A stretch of DNA of 64,000 nt from assembly GCA_949825045.1 (NCBI GenBank), contig OX463812.1:3580661-3644660 (forward strand). Reading direction: 5' to 3'. The translations under genes were made by a program, and so were the position numbers. A model generated the notes under the pieces. The model was not told where the DNA came from, made no database searches, and worked only from the letters and a program-made list of their open reading frames with translations. This document shows positions 1-11,088 of this stretch, in pieces; the stretch's first letter is position 1; each line of letters opens with the position of its first letter. Source of the stretch: Argyresthia goedartella. Its lineage: Eukaryota > Arthropoda > Insecta > Lepidoptera > Argyresthiidae.

Positions 1-114
1 CTATTTAGCCTTATTCATTGCGAAAACACTTAAATGTTAAAAAATATATACAGTTTATGCATATTTTTACCCACGACGGAACGGAGATGGTATATGCGTT
101 TGGGGTGATAGGAT

Positions 115-533
115 GTTTGTGCAAACCAATGTTGCCATTTTTCTCAAAGACTACAAGTCCGATTTTGATGCGGTTTTCAGTGATGGGTTCAAGTTTAATT
201 GGTGCATGTTCATAGATAGGTGTTACGGTGACAACTCACCAGGGGGCGCTGCAGTAAACATTTATTTGTGCAAATTCACAACTACGAGTCCGATTTTGAT
301 GCCGTTTTTCAGTGATGAGTACGGGTTTGATTGGTGCATGTTCTTATATAGGTGTTACGATGAAAACTCACCAGGGGGCGCAGCGATAAAAATTTGTTTG
401 TTCAAAAATAAAACTATTCGTTTGATTCTGATGCGGTTTTCATATATATTTTTTTGTAATGGGTTTGTGGTTGATTAGTGAAGGTTCATAAATAGGTGTT
501 ACAGTAGGAACTCACTAGTGGGCACTGCAGTGA
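115..533. repeat. Tandem repeat, about 131-bp period, three copies
   Basis: The landmark GATTTTGATGC occurs at about 161 and 292 and, diverged, at 424, giving steps of 131 and 132 bp. Each unit also carries a GGTGTTACNNTGANAACTCA block followed by CCAGGGGGCGC. The third copy is the most diverged. The short open frames here are a by-product of the repeat and show no protein family. Confidence 0.8.
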
Positions 534-537
534 TATA

Positions 538-718
538 CACTGACGGGCAATGAAAAAGTTCCAGTGACATAGCACCAAATTACTGCTAAACGGGAAAGGC
601 TAGCTTAATGACGCCTTCTGCAATATTGAAGTACATTTAACAGCGCATCAGAATAATACCAATTATTAAGGTGTTAGTCGGCATTTTGTGGGTGGAACTT
701 TTTCATTGCTCGTCAGTG
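538..718. mobile_element. Mariner-type MITE, 181 bp
   Basis: The left end reads CACTGACGGGCAATGAAAAA and continues to 562. The right end is its reverse complement with one mismatch over 25 bp. The element is flanked by TA on both sides (536-537 and 719-720), the target duplication used by Tc1/mariner transposases. There is no coding capacity, so it is a non-autonomous derivative. Confidence 0.85.
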
Positions 719-1773
719 TAGTTTATATTAGCTACTAAATATTAAAGAAACTCGATAGAACTTTCTTGATAACATTACATTGAGGCCTCACTTGTGCGCT
801 GCGTTGCGTCGCGTCGTTGATTTTCCATACTTTTGACAGTGGCATGTTTGTTTATATATGGCGCTAGCTTTTGTAGTTTTCCGACCTAGACCCATTTTTG
901 TTGATACTTTGTGCAACTTGACAAATTATACATATTCAATCGAGCAAATAGCATTAACAAATAAACATGAACAATAATAGAACTTGAAAAAAATTATAAA
1001 ACCTATACATAAAACCTAAAACTAAGAAAATCTTAAGAGACATCCCAACAACTTAGCCTACTACTTATTTTAATTAACCTAATAAATTCAAGATGAAGTA
1101 CGAAAAATATTAAACTAAAAATCAAAACCAAAAATCAATACTCGTGAATAGCTAATGATGTAATGTGGAGGGATATTCCAATTAACCTAACCTACTTACT
1201 TATTCAAATGCAAATAAAAATTCAAGACATAATGCTACAACTATTACAAACACAACCAAAACTATTACAAATAGGCTTTTGTTTAAACGATTACCAAAAA
1301 ATTCGAAAATTTACTAGCAATAAATTCTTAATGACTGCCAAAATGGATGTCCACCAAATTGTGTTTGGATAAATGATCACCAAACTTCTTTTAATGTTTT
1401 GTGTACTTAAGTTTATGTTTTAAGTATGTTTTGGTGTTCTTACATGTTCAACCTAACACGAAGGATAAAAGGGGGCTTCGCTTCGCTCACCCCCTTTACC
1501 CTTCACCTAAGCTACCGCATTATTTTGCCCTGATATTTTCTGCAACTTTTGGTGGTCATTTAGCCATTTTTGGTGGAAAAAAAATATTTTGGTGTTCTTT
1601 ATATTTGTTGCCTTACAAATACAACCAAATTTAACAATAATTTGGTAAAACCGAAACTATAGCACGTATTATACATATAAATATGAAGTACAATTTACAT
1701 TATACCTATGCTTGCTCTGTAAAAAGTATGGAATAAAAAAAAAAAATCGGTTCGGCAGCAAGTACCGTACAAG
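719..1773. other. AT-rich stretch, no gene seen
   Basis: Only short chance open frames are present. A small GC-rich inverted repeat, AAAGGGGG paired with CCCCCTTT (about 1468-1497), stands out from the AT-rich background. No protein family, splice structure or RNA gene was recognised. Confidence 0.4.
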
Positions 1774-2144
1774 CAACTTCTCTTGAGAAGAATTACACAA
1801 TAATTAATAAATTTTATCGAATTTAAAGAATTTTCACGAAAAAGATGACGTCATAGTGGGTCCGCCATTTTGAATTTTAAAAAACTGATGAAAGATTCGA
1901 AACCAGCACCCTCAAAAACCCACATCTACCCCTCAATACTTGGAATTACATACAAAATTAACGTTGCGTGTTCAAAAAAGTCAGTTTTTTACAAATAAAA
2001 AACGAACCGCTGGACCGATTTTTTCTAGACTCCTTTCAGATCTAAGTCATGACGTGGCGTATCGATTGATATGGTCATCAAAGCGATTCGGTCCAGTAGT
2101 TATTGAGAAAACGAATTCCATAATTTTGATCACGTACATACGTA

Positions 2145-2182
<38 letters not shown>

Positions 2183-2293
2183 TCACTCTAAAAATGATTG
2201 CAAATGATTCTCCAGGTCTTAAAACGTAAAGAAAACACAAAATTACCTATTTCAATTTTCAGACCTATTATAATAACTTCTCAAGAGAAGTTA
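1774..2293. repeat. Interspersed repeat with short inverted ends
   Basis: CAACTTCTCTTGAGAAG at about 1774 is matched in reverse by CTTCTCAAGAGAAGTTA at about 2277-2293. Between them lie GGACCGATTTTTTCTAGACT and CGATTCGGTCCAGTAGTTAT, a pair around a conserved GGTCC core, then a CA run. This looks like a non-autonomous DNA element or a Helitron-like repeat. The class is not settled. Confidence 0.45.
2149..2178. repeat. (CA)n microsatellite
   Basis: About 15 uninterrupted CA units inside the inverted-end repeat, preceded by CGTACATACGTACGTA. Confidence 0.9.
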
Positions 2294-2983
2294 ATAAAAA
2301 AAAAATGAAAAAACCCACGACTGTTAAAACGTAGTTGAAAAAGAATAAAATAATTTTGAAACCCCCAACTCAAATAATTTATGCTATTAACTTAATTAAA
2401 AAAACAAGAAAATCCGTCGGGGGCTGCTATCTCTATTTTACATATAAACAAATAATCATTATTACTATATACATGCCAAACTAGTGCAATTTAATAGCAG
2501 CAAGAAAAATCAATTTTGAAATTACACAGATTCTAATTTATAAATAATAAAGGTACCTATTTATCTTAAAGGTTTAACACAAATATGTAATTTTTATCCA
2601 AGCGTAGTGGCGTCTGGGGACCGCGAGAATCAAGCGAACAGCTACCATTAAGATAAATAGGTATACTTTTATATTTACCGTCGTAGGTTTTTTCAAAATA
2701 ATTAATTTTGTTTTTTTTAGATCTTCCTTAATATCTTGTAATCTGTTGATCAGGCCAATGCAGTGCATCCATCGGTGTCGTAAAATTACAGATGTTTTTC
2801 CACATTTCGCTGCTACAGTTCCCAGTTCACACATGCGATTATTTCGTAATTGCGTCATTATTTTACTATATTGATATAAATATAATTGAACTAGATTAGT
2901 TCAAATAGTTTTTAAAATCAAAATCAACCGTTCTTTCAGTAAAATTATCTTATATCATTATATTTATCTATAATCTTATAGAA
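2294..2983. other. AT-rich stretch with one unassigned open frame
   Basis: A minus-strand frame at 2574-2858 encodes 94 residues with a fairly protein-like amino-terminal half (Cys and Trp present, alternating charge), but it matches no family I recognise. No convincing splice sites or promoter surround it. Treated as unassigned. Confidence 0.2.
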
Positions 2984-3280
2984 ACGTCCGTGGCCTAGCG
3001 GTATTCGTACATCGGAAACGATCGTGTGGGTAGCTACATCTGGCCGAGACGGTTACTGGATGGGTGTCCGTTTCTATGTGGTTTTTCTTTTGGGCGCTTC
3101 CGTGTTTCGGATGACACGTTAAGTTGTTGGTCCCGGCTACTATTATGGCTACTCGGTGGTACTAGTCGTAAAGCTGAGTCAGAGGCCCTAATAGCACTGA
3201 GCCAGCGTGGTATAGTACGGCTCAATCTTACTCGTAAACGGGTAAAGGCCCAGTCTCCTCGGTGGAGGCATTAATGAGCT
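2984..3280 (+). mobile_element. tRNA-derived SINE
   Basis: TGGCCTAGCGG at 2991 fits a Pol III A box; the B box is degenerate. The body contains GTGTTTCGGATGACACGTTA, CACTGAGCCAGCGTGGT, GGGTAAAGGCC and CTCGGTGG, all shared with the second SINE at about 22.6-22.8 kb. The tail runs into ATTAATGAGCTACATTTATT. Confidence 0.7.
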
Positions 3281-3794
3281 ACATTTATTATTATCATTAT
3301 ATTTATAAATTTTTCATTTCATTCTTGTTTTAAATAGTTTTTTTCGGACACATGGGCTTACGCCAATTGCTTCTAAAATAAATTAAAGGTTATGGTTCTT
3401 GCCCATGAATTTTCCTATAATTCTACAAGTATTCAGTTTGCTGGGTATTTGATAAAGTATGTATGTGTACCTGGGTATATTGAGTGTTTTGGGACTCGTG
3501 TTTAAAGTCTATAGGATGACTCCTGTGGATGAAATGACTATTGGGATAGTTTGAACTGGCCACTGCGTTTTTATTTCAATAGCAAAGTTTGTGTATTTTG
3601 TGTTTTTTACATCTATTATTCCCCTTTCTCCTTAAATTTTGTGTAGTGTGAGTCTTTGAAAGCAAGAGCGTAAATGGTGTTTTCTGTATTTAGTCATAAG
3701 TGTGTTGATAATGCGTTGAGGTTTCACTAAGTCTGACTGGGACCAGTTGATTATACTGAATGTATATGTTATTAATGTGATAAAAAGGGATTTT
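3281..3794. other. No gene recognised
   Basis: AT-rich sequence between the SINE and a LINE fragment. All frames are broken and no family was recognised. Confidence 0.3.
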
Positions 3795-4130
3795 ACAATG
3801 TTCAACAATGTTCAAGGTTACTTAAATGACGGTACTGTATGGGGTTAATCTGGCTCACTTAAGTGGCATTACAAAAATTTTAACAACAAGTTCAGTGCTG
3901 ACACTAAACTTGCTGTTAATAATTTTGTAATTATTTATTCTGCTTATTAATTATGATAATGATATTATATTATTTGTATTAGTTAAGCACAAGCAATTTT
4001 TAAAAGAAATCTAAAAATCTATCTACGCCCTTCTTCTCCCACAGTGGTTCAATGTAGAGAAGTGGCAAAAAATTACGATTGTTAAGTATATGTAAATATT
4101 TACAGTAATAAAGACATTTGGAATTTGGAA
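3795..4130 (+). pseudogene. 3' fragment of the family-A LINE
   Basis: The stretch matches the end of ORF2 and the 3' UTR of the plus-strand LINE at 20.8-21.2 kb. It shares the end of the last coding helix, ...TGTATGGGGTTAATCTGGCT, the CTTCTCCCACAGTGG block, and the ACAGTAATAAAG signal close to the end. It is a 5'-truncated insertion of about 340 bp ending in a short GGAATTT repeat. Confidence 0.75.
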
Positions 4131-4412
4131 TTTAGACAAAGCCTTAAATAAGGCCCACAAATAGAATGCAGATTCCGACTGCAATTACTTCAAGACCCTC
4201 AGAAAATTAGTAACATCCACAGTTGAACGATAAAAACTGCATACTTTAACTACTATCGATACCATAACAAAATTTGGTAACATTTGATGAAAATTTCCCC
4301 TTTTTCCAATGACACAACTAAATAAATCTCGAAAGGTCTCAACGATGTAAAAAAAAAATGAAATATTATTTTTTTTTTTTGCTGTTTTCTTTTTTCTTCT
4401 TTTTCATTTCTT

Positions 4413-5190
4413 CTATTTCAGACCAACATGGGGCTGGCAAAACCCCAGCAGTAAAGAGTGTCAGGGGTGCACCGCAGGGTTGTACAATTATCCCGATTCT
4501 TTTCATTATTTTAACAGCAGACATAGGGACGAGCGTCAAAAGCTGCTGTTTTTTATCTATATGCGGATGATACCCAATTATATCACACTTTTCTTCCTCA
4601 GTGAACCCCGAAGCTGTAGATACAATTTATTTAGGTTTACCACGACCTAGATAATATCCATAGGAAGTCTGAAAACAACAATCTGGTCTTAAATCCGTCT
4701 TAAACTAATTATTGAAATCTCAGAACAAAAAGCTAGCGCAACCGAGTTCCATTGATTGATCCTCAGAAACAGATAACTAATGAGAAGATTATGCGTGTAG
4801 CTAAGGCGGTAAACCTGAGCCTAGTGCTTGATGAAGAATTTAGGAGCACATTAACTCTAAAGTTAGTGCAGCCTTCTATAGACTAATGATTTTGTATGGT
4901 CTACACAAAAGTATTTGTGTTAAAATCAGGGTAACTCTAACAGAGACCCTGGTTTTGTCACTGTTAAACTTTTTTACACAGTTTATGGGCCATGTTTATT
5001 CAAAAGGACTGAAAGGGCGATCCAAAGAGTCCAAAATGCTTGCGTACGGTTCTGCTACAATGTCGGGAGGAAGAAGTTAAAGATATTTATTGTTTGATGT
5101 AACATAGGTATTCCATGGTTGGTTGTCGTAAAAAATCACTCAATCACTATGATCTGCCGTAAGGCGTTCAAACATTGGATTTAAAAATAA
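4413..5190 (+). pseudogene. Decayed LINE reverse transcriptase fragment
   Basis: Read across three frames, the stretch gives an RT block B-like GAPQGCTIIPILF (from about 4460), then YADDTQLY at 4560-4583 one frame over, then downstream thumb-like sequence around 4880-5080 containing YGLHKSICVKIRVTL. Frameshifts and stops separate every motif, so no protein can be made. It is not the same family as the LINEs at 6-21 kb. YADD is the RT catalytic motif. The exact clade is not clear from what remains. Confidence 0.65.
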
Positions 5191-5640
5191 AATTACATGA
5201 TACAGCCATAAAAGTAAAGGATACACAATAATCACACAATCAATAAAATACATAATACATGCATACATAAAAGTAATACCTAAATGTATAGCAATAATTG
5301 TCCTCTTAGATATCCTATCAAGTTTGAAAATATGTCTAAATGAAAATCATTAATCGAGTAGTATGCCTTTCCAACAAGTATTTTTTTAAGATTATGTTTA
5401 AATATATTTATATATTGTTATTTCCTTTCAATTTCTCTGGTAGTTTGTTGTAAATTCTCGTGGTCATGCCGAATATACTTCTAACGTAGTATGCCGTTTT
5501 TCGTGGGACAGCGCTCAGCTTATTATGGTTGTGTTTGCTCTTCATGTGTTTAAACAGATGGATATTGAACTTCACAAACACTGCTGTTTCAAATATGTAT
5601 AATGACGTAACATAATTAATATCTATCATAATTAATTATC
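5190..5640 (-). pseudogene. LINE ORF2 carboxy-terminal fragment
   Basis: On the minus strand, residues such as YVTSLYIFETAVFVKFN, then HNHNKLSAVPRKT and IFGMTTRIYNKLPEKLK, form the terminal domain that follows RT in CR1- and Jockey-like LINEs. After a stop near 5408 a further stretch in another frame (FKHNLKKILVGKAYYSINDF) continues the family pattern. There is no RT domain here, so this is a 5'-truncated, decayed copy. Confidence 0.6.
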
Positions 5641-5990
5641 CTAGCCTTTTTTTAAACTAAGCCTAGATTTTTCTAGTATTGTTGGCTGTGTGTGCTATAT
5701 CAAAATATTATCCTTTGTTTTTTTTATTAACTTAAGTTGTCACATAATTTCCTTTGTTTTGTCACATAATTTCCCATGTTTATTTTTAATTTTTTCTCTC
5801 TCAATGTCAAAGTCAAATTTTATTACTGTAGTTATTTACATATACTTAGAAAACGTTATTGTTTGCCTCTTCTCTACATTGGATCACTGTGGGAGAAGCA
5901 GGGCGTAGAAGTTCCCACATATTGATTTATAGATCTCTTTTAAAAATTGGTTGTGCTTAACTAATACAAATATGAAAAATTTAATTATTA

Positions 5991-6486
5991 TTACAGAATT
6001 ATTGACAGCAAGGTCTGTGTTGAGCTAGATTGACCCCATACAGTCCCGTGATTTAAGTAATCTTGAACATTGTAATATCCCTTTATCGACGAAGTCGCTT
6101 TAACATGCTTTTTAAAATACTCAAATGGGAATTTCAAAATCTCCTGAGGTATCTTATTGTAGTAGAGAATGCACTGACCCTTGAAATAATTTCTAACCTT
6201 CGTGAGTCTAAACCGGGGCGCACATAGTCTGTGATTATTTCTTAGGTTAACATTACAGCTATCGCTAAATTTGGAAAATGTTGTAAGGTTTTTGCGTACA
6301 TACATTATATTTTCGAAAATAAATTGACTAGCTGCAGTTAATACGTCAATTTCTTTAAAAAGCTCTTTTAATGCGTCTGTTCGATTCAAATTAAAAAATT
6401 GCTCGAATAACTATTTTCTGTAAAATTAAAAATATTTTGAATATCAACTCCTTTCCCCCACAACAAGATACCATAGAATAGGATAA
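5991..6486 (-). pseudogene. Family-A LINE ORF2, carboxy-terminal part (decayed)
   Basis: Residues align with the last ~170 residues of the open ORF2 at 18027-20891 (for example ELFKEIDVLTAASQFIFENI and APRFRLTKVRN). Two defects are visible. A frame change near 6389-6400 breaks the segment that should begin SYGILLWGK. The ORF2 stop codon has become CAA, so the frame runs on past the normal VWG ending to 5991. The region beyond 6486 is an insertion. Confidence 0.75.
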
Positions 6487-6487
6487 T

Positions 6488-6890
6488 ATTGGGTGCTTAT
6501 CCAGGAAATTGGCGAATTTTTCTTCCAGATTCAGGAGTTCATAATTCGAGTAATTCAATAGCTATATTCATTTTTTTTTAAATTAATTTCAATATTTTAC
6601 ATCTACTTATTTAATTTTCTTTTAATTTTCAGTTTGATAACTAAAATGTTATCTTCAAAATCAGTGCCTCCTAAACGTCATCCATTTTCATGATAATATT
6701 CGTAATATTTTTTCACAGCTGACACTTTTCAAAAATTATATAAAATTTTCTGTTAGCTAAATGTTGTCTCATTCATACACACAAAGTTTATAAAATTAGG
6801 ATCTGTCATTCCTAAAAATAAAACAAAAATGTTTGTACTGAAAATTGAGTTAACTTCAATTTCTCCATACAAAACGCCAATTTCATATGT
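6488..6890. other. AT-rich insertion inside LINE ORF2
   Basis: About 400 bp replaces a short ORF2 stretch between the codons for TDVATSRIVYF and SYGILLWG. It has no open frame of note. Its edges carry loosely similar GGATAATATT and GGACCTAATAT, but I cannot define inverted ends or a target duplication with confidence. Confidence 0.5.
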
Positions 6891-8031
6891 AAGGACCTAA
6901 TATAAAATAAACTATCCTAGATGTAGCCACATCCGTGCTTTGTCTGATGTTCCTAACAGCGTAAGCCGTAGAACTTAATTTACCAGCTAATTTATCTATG
7001 TGGGGTCCCCACTGCAATTTGCTATCAATGGTCATACCAAGAAAGTTCGTATCATTTACTAATTCTAACGTGCTGTTGTCTAACACTAAACTGGTCTCAA
7101 CATGCCTGACATTTGGAAGTGAGAATTTGATTCACTTGGTTTTACCAGCGTTTAACAATAAATTATTAACTGTGAACTAATTCAAGGTTAAAGACAATGC
7201 AACAATAACATCATCAACATCTCCTTTTTGTCTTTCAATTTTGAAGACCATTGAAGTATCATCAGCAAACAACATTATGCCAGTAAATTTTTCCACCATG
7301 AAAGGTAGATCGTTAATATATACCAAGAATAAGAAAGCGCCTGATATGGAACCTTGTGGTACACCAATTTTTACACCCGATCCATCAGATTTAACGCCGT
7401 TAACTTCTGCATTTTGAATTATATTGCTCAGGTATGATCTTAGTAGATCCAACGCTTTATTTCTTACTCCATAATGATTTAATTTCATTAATAGCGTATT
7501 CTGATCAACAAAATCAAATGCCTTCGACAGATCGCAAAAAAATTCGATAGCATCCTGTGCGGCCTCCCATGCAGATAAAATATGAGATATAAGGGTAATA
7601 CTTGCATCCGTAGTCAATTTACCCCTAGTGAAACCGTATTGTTTGGCGTGGAGTTGTTTTGTACGGTTGAATTGTGAGAGCATTTGATTGAGTATAATCT
7701 TTTCAAATATTTTACTTAGTGCTGGAAGAACAGATATTGGTCTTGAAGGATCACCCTTGTTTGCTGACTTGAACAGAGGTATCAGTTTACTGTGTTTCAT
7801 GAGGTATGGGAAAGCCCCATCGTCAACACATTAATTGAATATTATAAGCTAAGTGTGGGGCTATAACTAGAATTACTGAACCAATGATTTTGACTGATTT
7901 ACCACACAGGTCTTTAGTATTTTTTAAGTTCAGTAATCTAAACGTTTTGTCAATGTCCTGGGGTATACATGATAAAATTTCAAATATACATTACTGACGT
8001 TAGTGTTATTTTTTAATAAGGTCTCTGCTTC
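6891..8031 (-). pseudogene. Family-A LINE ORF2, reverse transcriptase part (decayed)
   Basis: RT motifs in order on the minus strand: PLFKSANKGDPSRPISVLP, QYGFTRGKLTTDASITL, FCDLSKAFDFVDQNTLL, VPQGSISGAFLFLVYINDL and FADDTSMVF (the catalytic DD). The open copy has VDHN and SILGPF where this one has VDQN and SISGAF, changes at conserved positions. Stops lie near 7177 and at 6883. A short deletion removes residues between GDPS and RPIS. No functional enzyme is possible. Confidence 0.8.
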
Positions 8032-8036
8032 ATATG

Positions 8037-8144
8037 AGTGCGATATGCGTAGGGAAACAACGGAAGCTGTTATAGAACTGGTTTATTGGCGAACGCACAA
8101 GCGGCCGGATTGTGCTTAGAGCTATATTATATACATACCCAACA
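8037..8144 (-). repeat. 3' LTR of the gypsy element, 108 bp
   Basis: On the minus strand it starts TGTTGGGTATG and ends ATCGCACT. It contains TATATAATATA and CCAATAAACC, a possible TATA box and poly(A) signal. It is preceded by the purine-rich AAGTAAGGAGG, which would be the polypurine tract. Confidence 0.9.
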
Positions 8145-8153
8145 CCTCCTTAC

Positions 8154-9605
8154 TTATTTTATCAATAAAACTAAAACTAAATTTACATCATTTTTTTCTA
8201 ACGCGGTCTGTTGACGCGAGGGCGTAATCGGAGAGAATATCCATGACTTAGTGCCATATCTGCCCCTGCTCCATCCGCCCCGTTCATCGTCCGATGGAGC
8301 TGGTCTTTCCACATGAGAGGTCGGCTCAATCGGTAATGGTGATGGTGGCGGTAGTTGTGGTAGCGGCGCATCCACCAACTCCACGCTCGCGTCATCAGTG
8401 CGTGTTACCTCTGGTAACAGAGGTGATGCATGAACATCGGAGGTGCGAGTGAGCGAAAATCGTTTTTTACCAACTCTTGGGTCAATAATTTGATTTATAT
8501 GTCTTCGCGTCATTCCTCTAGTAGGCACATCTATATTAAATGATGCCGGTCCTACCTGTTCACTCACTCGACCCTCAACCCATTTGTTATTTCTTCGAGA
8601 ATAATTTCTAACAAAAACATCATCACCAACGGATACATGCCGACGCGTGCCGCCAGCTCGCTCGCACTGCTCGCCCTGGCTCGCCATCACGCGACCCGCA
8701 GCCTGTGCCGGCGCCGGCGCGGGAAACAGCGCGTCGAGGCGTCCGCGCAGACGCGGACCCAGCATCAAAACTGCGGGTGCTACGCCCGTAGTGGCATGCT
8801 CACAGTTAAAATAATGAAACAGCATTTTACTTAATGCCTGATTTATATCTACTCCTTCATAGCATGCCTTTTTAATACAATTCTTGACCGTTTTGACGGC
8901 ATTCTCTGCTGCCCCATTGCCCTGAGGTCTGTAAGGACTGGTCAAGATATGCATAATATTGTTGCTATCCATATAAGCCTTCACCTCCCGTGAAGAAAGG
9001 GGTGGGCCATTATCTGTGACGCACTGTAATGGCAAACCGAACCGAGCAAACATTTCTCTGAATTTTTCTATTACATATTTCGCAGTTGTACTGTTCATCT
9101 GAAAAACCTCAATTCATTTGCTGTGAGCATCCACTATAACAAAATAATGTTTACCGCTATACTTTGCAAAGTCCGCGTGCAGGCGCTGCCAGGGCCGCGA
9201 GGGGAACGCCCAGGGAGTGAGAGGCGCGTGAGGGGGGGCGTCGCGCTGCTGCCGGCACGCGGGGCAAGCCCTACACATTGCCTCTATCTCGGCGTCTATA
9301 CCGGGCCAGTAAACATAATTTCTCGCCGTATTTTTCATTTTAACGACCCCTAAATGTCCTTCATGCAACTCATTCATTACAAACTTTCTGAACTTTGGTG
9401 GAATCACTATGCGATAATTATAAACTATACAACCCTGTTCAACAAGCAAATTACTCTTTCGATTAAAATAAGGTTTCTCTTGCTCGACTGTTGTATCATG
9501 AGGCCAACCGAACACTATGTACCTGTAAATATTACTCAAAATAGGATCCTCTTTTATGGATTTTGCTACATCTTTCGCACTAACTGGAAAATCTTCTTCT
9601 AAAAA
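8154..9605 (-). pseudogene. Gypsy integrase, carboxy-terminal part of pol
   Basis: Begins immediately after the LINE insertion, in the sequence EEDFPVSAKD. The H2C2 zinc-binding region is HEGHLGVVKMKN followed by CRACPAC. The catalytic core follows: first Asp in HADFAKYSGK, second in VTDNGPP, and the Glu in QGNGAAENAVKTVK. A TGA at 9114-9116 stands where relatives carry Trp in DAHSKW, a single-base nonsense change; the frame is otherwise unbroken to 8154. The tail is rich in Pro and Ser, as in chromodomain-less gypsy integrases. Integrase joins the cDNA copy to chromosomal DNA. Confidence 0.85.
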
Positions 9606-9848
9606 GAAATCAAATCAAATCAAAATCAAAAATCATTTATTTCCATAGGATGTTGTTACATCACTTAGATCCGTCATTACATTTTTTTGGGTGAGTTCAC
9701 TAACACAATGGCGGAATCTGTGGAGAAGAGCTCACCGAAGAAACTCCACAGTCGTCGCATCTTTTGCGTTTCCTTTTTTAAATAAAATATTGTCAAATTA
9801 CAAAATGAATGCTAATTATATATCGAAACAGCCTGTTACTCAAACAAT

Positions 9849-10970
9849 CTATTCCCATGGACATCTGTCCTCTAAGTAATCAGATATCCTATAGTAACCT
9901 TTTTTATACAATTTCTGTTTTATTATTATTTTAAACTTGTCTAAAGGTAAGTTTTTAATATCAGTAGGGACCTTATTGTAATAGCGTATACAATTGCTTT
10001 TAAAAGAATTACTAATTTTATGTAGCCGGCTTACATAAGCAACCAACTTGTCTTTATTTCTAGTATTAAAATTGTGTATATCACTGTACTTCTGAAAATT
10101 AGTTATATTTCTTTTTACATACACAAGATTGTCATAGATATATTGAGACACAAATGTCAGAATATTGATTTCTTTAAACTTTTCCCTCAGTGACACTCTA
10201 GGCCCTAATCTATAAATTGCACGAACAGCCCGTTTCTGCAGAATAAATATACTATTAGCATTCGCAGCGTGACCCCACAATAAAATACCATAGGTCATTA
10301 GACTATGAAAGTAACTAAAGTAGACTAGTCTAGCGGTGTCTACGTCAGTAAGAGCTCTAATTTTTTTAACTGCGAACGCTGCCGAACTCAGTCTGTTCGA
10401 CAATTTATTTATATGAGGATCCCATTGTAGTTTGGCGTCTAAAGTAATGCCCAAAAAGACAGTCGACTGCACAAGGTCCAATCTCTGTCCTTTTATAAAT
10501 ATGTCTGTAGTTACCGGGTTCACATTGGGTAACACGAATTTAATACATTTAGTTTTCTTTTCATTAAGTAATAAATTGTTAACAGTAAACCAGTTCACTA
10601 TACTAGAGATAGCATTGTTTACCTCGTCATAATTTGATTGCTGTCTTTTAACTTTAAATATCAAAGAAGTATCATCGGCAAACACAATACTAACCCATGT
10701 TTTGCTTTAACAAGGTAAGGTAAATCTAATGATTTTTGATGATGATTCTTGGTCCTTTCTTGTTTTTAGTATATATTAATATATATACTAAAAACAAGAA
10801 AGGACCAAGAATTGAACCTTGCGGTACGCCCATACTTATTGAAGACCCAGGTGATCTTTTCCCATTAACATCGACCATCTGAACCCTATCTGTTAGATAT
10901 GACTCCAGAAGGCCAAGTGCCTGATCTTTTACACCATAATGGCGTAACTTCCTGACAAGAGTGTCATATC
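9849..10970 (-). pseudogene. Family-B LINE ORF2, RT end and terminal domain
   Basis: From about 10970 the minus strand encodes LVRKLRHYGV and the QGSILGPF block. Then comes an inverted duplication at 10745-10812, then FADDTSLIF (the catalytic Asp pair) and an open stretch to 9849 with FHSLMTYGILLWG and RAVRAIYRLG in the terminal domain. The end, YLEDRCPWE, lines up with the YLNDRNVWG end of family A. The two families clearly share ancestry but are well diverged. The endonuclease and half of RT are absent. Confidence 0.75.
10745..10812. repeat. Perfect 32-bp inverted repeat inside the RT motif
   Basis: ATTCTTGGTCCTTTCTTGTT at 10745 and onward to 10776 is the exact reverse complement of 10781-10812, with a 4-bp TAAT spacer. 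The right arm is the normal coding sequence for the PQGSILGPFLF motif of ORF2. The left arm is an inverted copy of it. Confidence 0.9.
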
Positions 10971-11088
10971 AAAATATTCTTACTTTTACATTTTTCATTA
11001 CTAGTAACTTGATTTAATGGGCAAGATGAAGGTATATTTATACAAATATTAATATTACTGCCAGAGTTACTCTCTGTTGTCCTATGGG

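Noticed and set aside
2574..2858. 94-residue minus-strand frame as a gene
   Set aside because: No family, no splice sites, no promoter context; length is possible by chance in this composition.
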